DNA from: an uncultured Desulfovibrio sp.
Lineage (GTDB): Bacteria > Desulfobacterota > Desulfovibrionia > Desulfovibrionales > Desulfovibrionaceae
Reading direction: 5' to 3'
Length of the DNA stretch: 40,138 bases
NCBI GenBank assembly: GCA_944327285.1
Contig: CALVHG010000022.1
Location: 1 to 40,138 of the forward strand
Part shown: in pieces, positions 34,013 through 40,138 of the stretch
Numbering within the stretch: position 1 is the first letter of the stretch
How the letters are laid out: each line of letters begins with the position of its first letter
Translations under genes and position numbers: made by a program
The notes under the pieces: model-generated
What the model was told of the DNA's origin: nothing
The model's input: the letters and a program-made list of their open reading frames with translations, nothing else
The model's database searches: none

Positions 34013-34102
34013 CTGAATAAAGCGCGTTGGGGGAAGGATGGGGGGCCCGGGGGGAAGGAAACATCCCTTGCGCGCCAGCCAAGGGGGGGTCCTTCCCCCC
34101 GG
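34013..34102 (-). repeat. Family A repeat, copy A11
   Basis: Reverse orientation: hairpin core around 34050-34100, then C-rich tract on the minus strand and AACGCGCTTTATTC. It lies after the lutB-lutA terminator and has that gene's direction. Confidence 0.85.
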
Positions 34103-34104
34103 CA

Positions 34105-34142
34105 ATAAAAAAGAGCGGCAAGGCCGGGGCCTTGCCGCTCTT
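34105..34142 (-). terminator. Intrinsic terminator of the lactate operon
   Basis: On the minus strand, a 14-15-bp GC-rich stem (34111-34125 with 34128-34142, tight loop) followed by U6 (plus-strand A run, 34107-34112). It begins 22 nt after the lutB-lutA stop. Confidence 0.85.
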
Positions 34143-34164
34143 GGTTTATCGTTTCTCCTGAGGC

Positions 34165-36315
34165 TTACTTCTTGAGCTGTTCAGCCAGAAGTTCGGCCAT
34201 ATGGGAGACCTTGAGGTTCATCTTCTTCTTTTCGGCGCCGCCGCGCAGCTGCATGACGCAGCCGGGGCAGTCCACGACGAGGCGGGTAGCGCCGGTTTCA
34301 GCCACGTTCTTCAGCTTGTTTTCAAGCAGCTGGCCGGAGATTTCCGGGAACTTGGCGGAGTAGGAGCCGCCGAAGCCGCAGCAGACTTCTTCTTCCGCGC
34401 AGGGCACGTAGGTGGCGGCGTCCGCGATGAGTTCGCGGGGCGCTTCCTTGACGTGCAGGCCGCGGCAGAGGTGGCAGGAGGCGTGGTAGGTAACCTTTTC
34501 GCCGGAGTTGTTGAAGTCTTCGGGCTTGAGGCCGAGGACGTCATGCACAAAGGAGCTGAAGTCCATCACCTTGTCGGCAAAGGCCTGCGCCTTGGCATGC
34601 AGATCGCCCATGTTTTCGGTCAGCTGGGGATAGACATGCTTGAGGTGCGAAGCGCAGGAGGCGCAGAGGGTGATGATGGCGTCGTAGGCGCCGGCATCAA
34701 AGGCATTGATGTTCTGCTCGGCCACCTGGAGCGAGGCCTTACGCTGGCCCAGCATTTCCAGAGGCAGACCGCAGCAGGACTGCTCCATGGGGTAATCCAC
34801 GGCAACGCCCTTGGCGGCAAGAATCTTGACGCAGGCTTCGAGCTGCTCAGGATAGATGAAGTCCTGCGCGCAGCCGCCGAAGATGGCGACCTTGAACTTG
34901 GGCTTGTCGATGCGGGGAGCAATGCGGGGCCAGCGATCGCGGAAGGATTCGTTGGCGATGGCGGGCAGCGCCTTGAAGCCGTGCTTGCCCAGCAGGAATT
35001 CGGGCAGGTGACGGATGAAGGGCGCGCCGCCGGTGACGGGCTTCTGAGCGAACTTGGCGAACTTGAGCAGGTTGTGGAACATCTTGCGGTTCTTGAGGAC
35101 CGAAGACACCAGCATGCCCACGGAGTCGCCCTTTTCGTCCACAAGACGGGCGCGGATTTCGCGGATCAGGCGGGGCAGGTCGATGCCGCCGGCGCAGATG
35201 TTCTTGCAGGATTCGCAGCCCACGCAGTTCTGGCAGAGGGTCTTGGCAATATCCTTGCCGTGGAAGAAGTAGGTCAGGATAAGGCCGATGGCGCCGATGT
35301 AGATGTAGCCCATCTTGTGACCGCCCACGAGACGGAACACGGGGCAGACGTTGGCGCAGGCGCCGCAGCGCACGCAGCGGAAGATCTGGGAGAAGAGGGG
35401 GTCCTTGGCGATTTCGCTGCGGCCGTTGTCAAGGAAGACCACGTGCATGGACTTCTTGCCGTCGGAAGCGGAACCGCATTCGGTGGCGCCGGCAATGAAG
35501 GTCACATAGGAGGTCAGACGCTGAGCCGTGGCGTTACGGGGCAGAACCTGCAGAGCGGTCAGGGCCACGTCGATGGTGGGCACCAGCTTGTCGAGGCCGG
35601 CAATGGCCACGTGCACGCGGGGCACGGTGGTAACCATGCGGGCGTTGCCTTCGTTGGTCACGGTGGAAACGGCGCCGCATTCGGCAACGGCGAAGTTACA
35701 GCCGCTGACGCCCATGTCGGCGGCAAGGAACTTGCGGCGCAGCTGCACGCGGGCCACCTTCACCAGACGCTGCACGTCGGTGTCCTGCTTGACGCCGGTC
35801 ACCTTGGTGAAGTCGTCGGCCACCTGATAACGGGACAGGTGGATGGCGGGCATAACCATGTGCGAGGGGCCTTCATGGCGCAGCTGAATGATCCATTCGC
35901 CAAGGTCGGTTTCGTCCACGATGAAGCCTTCTTTTTCAAGATAGGGATTCAGCTGGATTTCTTCCGCCGTCATGGATTTGGATTTGACGATCTTCTTGAC
36001 GTCGTTTTCCTTGGCGATGCGGGCGATGATTTCGTTGGCTTCCTTGGCGTCGGCCGCGCGATACACGTGCACGCCGCGCTTTTCGGCTTCGGCGCGGAAC
36101 TGTTCATACAGTTCGTCCATGTGCTTGCAGGCGTCGTCCTTGGCGTCGGCGATCTGTTTGATCAGGGCCTTTTCGTCCACTTCCTTGAAGATGGCTTCGC
36201 GGTTGGCGCGGTAGGCCACGGCGAAGGTGTCGAGCGTGCGACGCAGGAAGTTGTCGTCAAGGGCCTTGTCTATTTCCTTACGGTATTCCGAAAGGTTCTT
36301 GGGCGCTTCATGCAT
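34165..36315 (-). CDS. Lactate utilization protein, LutB-LutA fusion (L-lactate dehydrogenase Fe-S subunits)
   Basis: The 716-aa protein joins a LutB/LldF half (1 to about 450) and a LutA/LldE half (about 470-716). LutB half: LUD domain, then two cluster motifs, C314-x2-C317-x2-C320-x3-C324 and C364-x2-C367-x2-C370-x3-C374. LutA half: two CCG domains with CCGLPLE (514-515), CASC (551-554), CHLC near 614-617, CCGFGG (645-646) and CPGC (683-686). In B. subtilis LutA, LutB and LutC oxidise L-lactate to pyruvate. Fused LutB-LutA proteins occur in Desulfovibrio. It lies 6 nt after lutC in the operon GlcD-type - Fe-S - lutC - lutB-lutA. Confidence 0.88.
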   Translation of the reverse strand: MHEAPKNLSEYRKEIDKALDDNFLRRTLDTFAVAYRANREAIFKEVDEKALIKQIADAKDDACKHMDELYEQFRAEAEKRGVHVYRAADAKEANEIIARIAKENDVKKIVKSKSMTAEEIQLNPYLEKEGFIVDETDLGEWIIQLRHEGPSHMVMPAIHLSRYQVADDFTKVTGVKQDTDVQRLVKVARVQLRRKFLAADMGVSGCNFAVAECGAVSTVTNEGNARMVTTVPRVHVAIAGLDKLVPTIDVALTALQVLPRNATAQRLTSYVTFIAGATECGSASDGKKSMHVVFLDNGRSEIAKDPLFSQIFRCVRCGACANVCPVFRLVGGHKMGYIYIGAIGLILTYFFHGKDIAKTLCQNCVGCESCKNICAGGIDLPRLIREIRARLVDEKGDSVGMLVSSVLKNRKMFHNLLKFAKFAQKPVTGGAPFIRHLPEFLLGKHGFKALPAIANESFRDRWPRIAPRIDKPKFKVAIFGGCAQDFIYPEQLEACVKILAAKGVAVDYPMEQSCCGLPLEMLGQRKASLQVAEQNINAFDAGAYDAIITLCASCASHLKHVYPQLTENMGDLHAKAQAFADKVMDFSSFVHDVLGLKPEDFNNSGEKVTYHASCHLCRGLHVKEAPRELIADAATYVPCAEEEVCCGFGGSYSAKFPEISGQLLENKLKNVAETGATRLVVDCPGCVMQLRGGAEKKKMNLKVSHMAELLAEQLKK

Positions 36316-36321
36316 GGTTCG

Positions 36322-36951
36322 TTAGTCCTCCAGCAAGATGATATGCAGTTCCAGCGGGCCATGCACGCCCACGGCGGCAACGCGCTCAATGTCAGCGGTG
36401 CGGCTGGGGCCCGTGATGAACGTGGTGTAGGTGGCGGGGCGGGCGTTCATGCGCTCGCGCACCTTCTGGGCGACGGAAGGCAGGTCGGGGTAGACTTCGG
36501 ATTTCTTGAGCAGCAGAATGTGGACTTCGCTCACCATGCCGGCGAGGCGGGCGTCTTCGTTATCGGAATCCACCATGCAGGTGCCGCTGGCGGCGATGCC
36601 GAGCACGGCCTTGGTCACGCCTACTTCGATACCGGCAAGGTGCTTGCGCATGCCCTGACGGATGCAGGAAAAGCCCTTTTCGGCGCAAATGCCGGAAAGC
36701 TGCTCGAAATCGGCGTCATCCAGATCGGGAGCGGCAATGATGCGCTGCACGCGGGTGGGCACGCCGTTGGGGCCGTTGGGGCCTTTTTCCACATCTTCAT
36801 CGGCCAGCAGTTCGGCGGCGGGCCGGTTTTCGCACACGTCCACCACATACTGCAGCGCGGCGGCCATGTTGGGGGCTTCCGTCACCACGGCGGTCGTGGC
36901 CTGGGCATTGGCGCTGAAAGTGTCCAGCACTTGCTGATGTTCAGGGGCCAT
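36322..36951 (-). CDS. lutC: Lactate utilization protein C (LUD domain)
   Basis: The 209-aa LUD-domain protein is the LutC/LldG partner required for L-lactate oxidation with LutA and LutB. It has the LUD fold marks near the C-terminus (ATGIAASGTCMVDSDNEDAR type, here GIAASGTCMVDSDNEDARLAG, and FITGPSRTADIERVAAVGVHGP). The start at 36951 has AAGGAG on the minus strand; a longer frame to 37002 would add 17 residues including a stretch with no match. It is followed within 6 nt by lutB-lutA, so the two are co-translated. A large hairpin (36992-37056) separates it from the upstream Fe-S gene. Confidence 0.88.
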   Translation of the reverse strand: MAPEHQQVLDTFSANAQATTAVVTEAPNMAAALQYVVDVCENRPAAELLADEDVEKGPNGPNGVPTRVQRIIAAPDLDDADFEQLSGICAEKGFSCIRQGMRKHLAGIEVGVTKAVLGIAASGTCMVDSDNEDARLAGMVSEVHILLLKKSEVYPDLPSVAQKVRERMNARPATYTTFITGPSRTADIERVAAVGVHGPLELHIILLED

Positions 36952-36991
36952 GTATGTCTCCTTCAACAATGAGATAGTAGCTCGAACGCCG

Positions 36992-37056
36992 CGTTCTTTC
37001 ATTCAGACCGGGAGCGCAGCGGCTGTCCGCTGCGCTCCCGGCAGTGAGAAAGAACG
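36992..37056 (-). promoter_or_regulatory. Large nested stem-loop between the two halves of the lactate operon
   Basis: Outer arms CGTTCTTTC (36992-37000) and GAAAGAACG (37048-37056); inner arms of 15 perfect bp (37008-37022 with 37027-37041), loop CTGT. There is no U-tract, so it is more likely an mRNA processing or stability element, or a partial attenuator, than a terminator. Confidence 0.65.
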
Positions 37057-37067
37057 ACGAGAAACGC

Positions 37068-38366
37068 CTACATAAGATTGAGGCTTTCGGCGTACAATTC
37101 GATGGTATGTTTCACCTGCATGGCGTCTTCGTTGTGCGAAAGCACGTCCTCGAACTGCATCATGCAGGCGGGGCAGCCCATAGCGACGATTTCCGCGCCC
37201 GTGGCAACGGCGTTATCGCGCTTGCGCTGGCCGATCTGACGGGACAGATCGTAGTGGAAGAGGTTGAAGGAACCGCCGCAACCGCAGCAGCGATCGGCTT
37301 CTTTCATTTCCACCAGTTGCAGATAGGGGTTGGAACGGATGACGTCGCGGGGTTCCTGCGCCACGCCCAGCGCCTTTTTCAGGTGACAGGAGTCGTGGTA
37401 GGTGACCTTGCGGGCATTGGGCTTGGTTTCGGCGGGTTTGACGCCGATGACCTTGACCAGAAACTCGTTGATGTCCATGGTGCGCGCCGCCAGACGCTGG
37501 GCCAGACCCTTTTCGATGGCGCCGAGGCGTTCGGCGTAGCGGGGCCACAGCTCCTTGATGGTCGAGGTGCATGAACCGCAGGGCGTCAGCAGGTAATCAA
37601 AGGACATGTCTTCAAGCAGGGCCAGGTTGATTTTCATCTCCTTGACCATGCCCTTGGCGTCGCCGGAGGACAGGGCGGGGATGCCGCAGCAGGCAAAGCC
37701 CGAAGGCATGTAGATGGCCACGCCATGATGATGCAGCACGCGGATGCAGGCGTCGCCCATGCGGGTATACATCTTGTCGGCCACGCAGCCGGGGAAGAAG
37801 GCCACGCGCAGGCCGCCCATCTGGCGCGGTTCGTCAAGATCGCCGTACATGGCATGCAGAGGCTTTTTGGCCAGCGCATGGATGTGGCGGTCGCCCAGCA
37901 TGAAGTTAAGCAGCGGCGCGCAGACGGTGCCCTGCGCGTCCTTACTCTTGCGGAAGATCAGGCCCTGCATGGGAGCGCCGACGCGCATGGCCAGATTGAA
38001 GACCGTAGGCGTTGCCAGCAGGGTGCGGAAGATGATCTTCTTGAGCGGGTGCAGGCCGATGTAAGCGTAGACGATTTCCCGTGCTTCCATGAAGACTTCC
38101 ATGATCTTCACGCCGGAGGGGCAGTTGGCTTCGCAGGAGCCGCAGAGCAGGCAGCGTCCGAGCTTGTCCGCCAGCGCTTCGGGATCATTGAACATCTCGT
38201 GCGCGAGATTGTCGATGAGGGCCAGTTTGCCGCGGGCCACGTCGGCTTCCATCATGGTCGCACCGAACATGGGGCATACGGCCTGGCACAGGCCGCACTT
38301 CATGCAGGCGGCAATACGATCTTCCAGCGCCAGCAGACGCCGGGCAAGTTTCTGTAAATCGCTCAT
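37068..38366 (-). CDS. GlcF/LldE-type Fe-S subunit of a D-lactate or glycolate oxidase
   Basis: The 432-aa protein has two 4Fe-4S motifs at the N-terminus (C-x2-C-x2-C-x3-C in CMKCGLCQAVC, and CLLCGSCEANC about 72-82) followed by two CCG domains (CCGIPAL near 225, CGSC near 262, CCGCGGSFN near 362, CPACMMQF near 398). It is the electron-transfer partner of the FAD oxidase encoded just upstream, passing electrons from D-lactate or glycolate to the membrane pool. Domain order is that of glycolate oxidase GlcF. It starts 18 nt after the FAD oxidase stop; one operon. Confidence 0.9.
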   Translation of the reverse strand: MSDLQKLARRLLALEDRIAACMKCGLCQAVCPMFGATMMEADVARGKLALIDNLAHEMFNDPEALADKLGRCLLCGSCEANCPSGVKIMEVFMEAREIVYAYIGLHPLKKIIFRTLLATPTVFNLAMRVGAPMQGLIFRKSKDAQGTVCAPLLNFMLGDRHIHALAKKPLHAMYGDLDEPRQMGGLRVAFFPGCVADKMYTRMGDACIRVLHHHGVAIYMPSGFACCGIPALSSGDAKGMVKEMKINLALLEDMSFDYLLTPCGSCTSTIKELWPRYAERLGAIEKGLAQRLAARTMDINEFLVKVIGVKPAETKPNARKVTYHDSCHLKKALGVAQEPRDVIRSNPYLQLVEMKEADRCCGCGGSFNLFHYDLSRQIGQRKRDNAVATGAEIVAMGCPACMMQFEDVLSHNEDAMQVKHTIELYAESLNLM

Positions 38367-38384
38367 GATGCGTTCTCCCGTGGC

Positions 38385-39770
38385 CTAGATGCCCACCAGC
38401 TTGGAGGGATTGAGCAGACCCTTGGGATCGAGGGCGCGGCGCAGACGCTGCGAGAACAGGATGGTGCCGCGTGAGGTTTCCTTTTCCATCCACTTGGCCT
38501 TGGCCGTGCCGATGCCGTGTTCGCCGGAAAGGGTGCCCTGGAGCTTGAGAGCCACGTCGAACATTTCGTCAATGGCCTCTTCCACGCGGGCGAATTCTTC
38601 CTTGTCGCGCTTGTCGCAGAGGAAGGTCGGGTGCAGGTTGCCGTCGCCGGCATGGCCGAAGGTGCCCACTTCCACGCGGTACTTGGCGGCGATTTCATTC
38701 ACGGCCTTGACCATGGCGGGGATCTGCGAACGCGGCACCGTGGCGTCTTCCAGCACGGTGGTGGGCTTGCAGCGGGCCAGCACGGGCAGGGCCATGCGGC
38801 GGGCTTCCCAGAGTTTGGTCTTTTCGGCGGCGTCCTTGGCAACGTGGACTTCGCGGGCGTTGTTTTCCTTCAGCACGCGTTCCACCACTTCGGCGTCGTC
38901 CGCCACCTGCGCCGGATGGCCGTCCACTTCGATGAGCAGGATGGCGCCCGCGTCGCGGGGCAGGCCGGCCTTGGTGTAGTCGTCCACGCGCACGATGGTC
39001 TGATTGTCGAGAAATTCCAGCGTACAGGGCACCACGTGCGCGGCGATGATGCCGGCCACGGCGTCGGCGGCTTCCTGCATGTCATTGAAGACAGCCATGA
39101 CAGCCTTGCTGGCCTTCGGCGGAGGAACGAGCTTCATCACGGCCTGGGAAATGATGCCCAGTGTGCCTTCGGACTGGGTGAGCATGCCGGCCAGATTGTA
39201 GCCGGTCACGCATTTGACCGTGCGGGAACCGGTTTTGACCAGTTCGCCGGTGGCGTCAAAGAATTCGACGCCCATGACATAATCCTTGGTCACGCCGTAT
39301 TTCAGGCCGCGCAGACCGCCGGCGTTTTCGGCGATGTTGCCCGCAATGGTGGAAACGGCCTGAGAGCCGGGGTCCGGGGGATAGAAAAGATTCTTAGCCG
39401 CCACGGCGTTGGCCAGATCGGCGGTGACGACGCCGGGCTCGACAACGGCGTACAGGTCGGCCGTGTTGATTTCAAGAATGCGGGTCAGGCCGTTGGTCAG
39501 GATGACGACGGTATTGGTCTTGTCGGGAATGGTGCCGCCAGACAGGTTGGAACCGGCGCCGCGAACGGTCATGGGAATGCCGTTGTCATACAGCTTTTTG
39601 ACGCACTGTCCGAGCTGTTCCGTCGTGGTGGGACGCACCACAAGGGCGGGAATCACCGGCTGCAGCACGGCGGAATCGTAAGAATAGCTCTGCCGATCTG
39701 CTTCGGAGGAAAAGACGTTTTCCTTGCCGAGCATTGCCTCGAAATCTTTCACCAGCGCTTGGCTAACCAT
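38385..39770 (-). CDS. FAD-linked D-lactate/glycolate oxidase (GlcD/Dld-II type)
   Basis: The 461-aa flavoprotein has an FAD-binding type 4 domain (VVRPTTTEQLGQCVKK, MTVRGAGSNLSGGTI about 46-85) and the matching C-terminal FAD-oxidase domain (FGHAGDGNLHPTF near 373-385 and GEHGIGTAKAKW near 419-430, both family signatures). In sulfate reducers this protein oxidises D-lactate with its Fe-S partner, feeding electrons to sulfate reduction. Between D-lactate and glycolate the sequence alone cannot decide; the lutC and lutB-lutA neighbours favour lactate. The ATG at 39770 has AGGAGG nearby. It is the first gene of the operon. Confidence 0.88.
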   Translation of the reverse strand: MVSQALVKDFEAMLGKENVFSSEADRQSYSYDSAVLQPVIPALVVRPTTTEQLGQCVKKLYDNGIPMTVRGAGSNLSGGTIPDKTNTVVILTNGLTRILEINTADLYAVVEPGVVTADLANAVAAKNLFYPPDPGSQAVSTIAGNIAENAGGLRGLKYGVTKDYVMGVEFFDATGELVKTGSRTVKCVTGYNLAGMLTQSEGTLGIISQAVMKLVPPPKASKAVMAVFNDMQEAADAVAGIIAAHVVPCTLEFLDNQTIVRVDDYTKAGLPRDAGAILLIEVDGHPAQVADDAEVVERVLKENNAREVHVAKDAAEKTKLWEARRMALPVLARCKPTTVLEDATVPRSQIPAMVKAVNEIAAKYRVEVGTFGHAGDGNLHPTFLCDKRDKEEFARVEEAIDEMFDVALKLQGTLSGEHGIGTAKAKWMEKETSRGTILFSQRLRRALDPKGLLNPSKLVGI

Positions 39771-39830
39771 ATGGGCCTCCTGTAAGACTCGTCTCCGGGT
39801 TGCGGCCCTCAGGGCCGTGTTCGCGGGTAG

Positions 39831-39846
39831 GGCTGTAGCTATAGCC
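39831..39846. promoter_or_regulatory. Operator-like palindrome upstream of the lactate operon
   Basis: GGCTGTAGCTATAGCC, a near-perfect 16-bp palindrome whose GGCTATAGCC half recurs in the palindrome at 39921-39932 and partly at 39902. It lies 60 nt upstream of the first gene. No promoter of clear sigma70 or sigma54 type was identified in 39771-40010. Confidence 0.45.
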
Positions 39847-39913
39847 GATCTTGCCGACTTTGCCTAGTCAACAGTATTGATTGTGCGCTCAATCCAAATG
39901 AGGCTATAACAGT

Positions 39914-39940
39914 AAAAAAACGGCTATAGCCGTTTTTTTT
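39914..39940. terminator. A7-CGGCTATAGCCG-T8 terminator-like palindrome
   Basis: Perfect inverted repeat with A and T runs at the ends (A7 at 39914-39920, T8 at 39933-39940). It could end transcription in either direction, or act as the second copy of the GGCTATAGCC operator upstream of the lactate operon. Confidence 0.55.
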
Positions 39941-40010
39941 ACGCATACACGTAATGAGAGGCCTTTTCAATATGGCGCGCCCGGGCGGGGCGGAAAATTT
40001 TTGGCGCTTG

Positions 40011-40138
40011 GAGCATGTTGGCTTTGAAAAAGATAACATGCGAGGCGGCGACACGGCGCCGCCCGGCCAAAAGTGAGCGGAAAAACCGCGCTTTTTCCGC
40101 GAAACGACAGGCCGTATGGTTTGAAACGCGCAGCGTTT
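40011..40138 (+). repeat. Family B element, copy B9, cut by the window end
   Basis: Begins GAGCATGTTGGCTTTG. The first hairpin has arms GCATGTT and AACATGC, in place of GCGTTTC and GAAACGC: both arms changed and still pair. The GGCGGC and GCGGAAAAA stems are kept. The window ends inside the last hairpin. Confidence 0.8.

Overview
This 40.1 kb, GC-rich window most resembles a chromosomal segment of a Desulfovibrio-type sulfate reducer (Desulfovibrionaceae). The grounds are a divided lactate-oxidation locus with a fused LutB-LutA iron-sulfur protein, a cytochrome bd oxidase, a membrane-anchored multi-[Fe-S] redox pair, a sigma54-type promoter before flagellar genes and an AccA-AccD fusion. The genus is inferred from gene content; no rRNA is present.

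Layout: (1) 0.3-4.7 kb holds a Tat-exported four-cluster ferredoxin with a four-helix cytochrome b (+), then cydAB (-). (2) 4.8-8.4 kb holds htpG and an AEC-family permease (+). (3) 8.8-10.8 kb holds a beta-solenoid repeat protein (-) interrupted by a frameshift. (4) 11.3-14.1 kb holds a SPOR-domain membrane protein (-), a secreted protein of unknown function (+) and thiD (+). (5) 14.8-17.2 kb is fliJ - MotE-like gene - truA, behind a sigma54-like promoter. (6) 17.9-26.1 kb, all on the minus strand, holds a GNAT acetyltransferase, tamA-tamB (TamA with a lipobox), ssb and a cytoplasmic protein of unknown function. (7) 26.4-30.8 kb is a biotin-dependent acyl-CoA carboxylase operon (accC, accAD fusion, divergent BCCP-like gene), divergent from (8) a purine nucleoside phosphorylase and typA. 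(9) 34.2-39.8 kb is a lactate/glycolate oxidation operon on the minus strand: FAD oxidase, Fe-S partner, lutC, fused lutB-lutA.

The most unusual content lies between the genes. Two families of structured repeats fill most intergenic space. Family A (about 13 copies plus one degenerate) has a long G/C hairpin followed by a C-rich tract. Nearly every copy has the same orientation relative to the gene whose 3' end it follows, and the hairpin arms vary together between copies. Family B (about 7 copies plus fragments, roughly 143 bp when complete) is a TA-flanked, multi-hairpin MITE-like element with termini GAGC...GCTC; its stems also covary. Several genes (truA, the GNAT gene, tamB, ssb, the BCCP-like gene, the SPOR gene) have stop codons inside or directly against an element terminus. 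In several units the elements lie between a stop codon and a conventional intrinsic terminator. I read family A as a mobile or formerly mobile 3'-UTR/terminator element, and this is the leading candidate for undescribed biology here.

I found no tRNA, rRNA, CRISPR array, complete insertion sequence or prophage gene. Positions 1-76 hold no recognisable feature.
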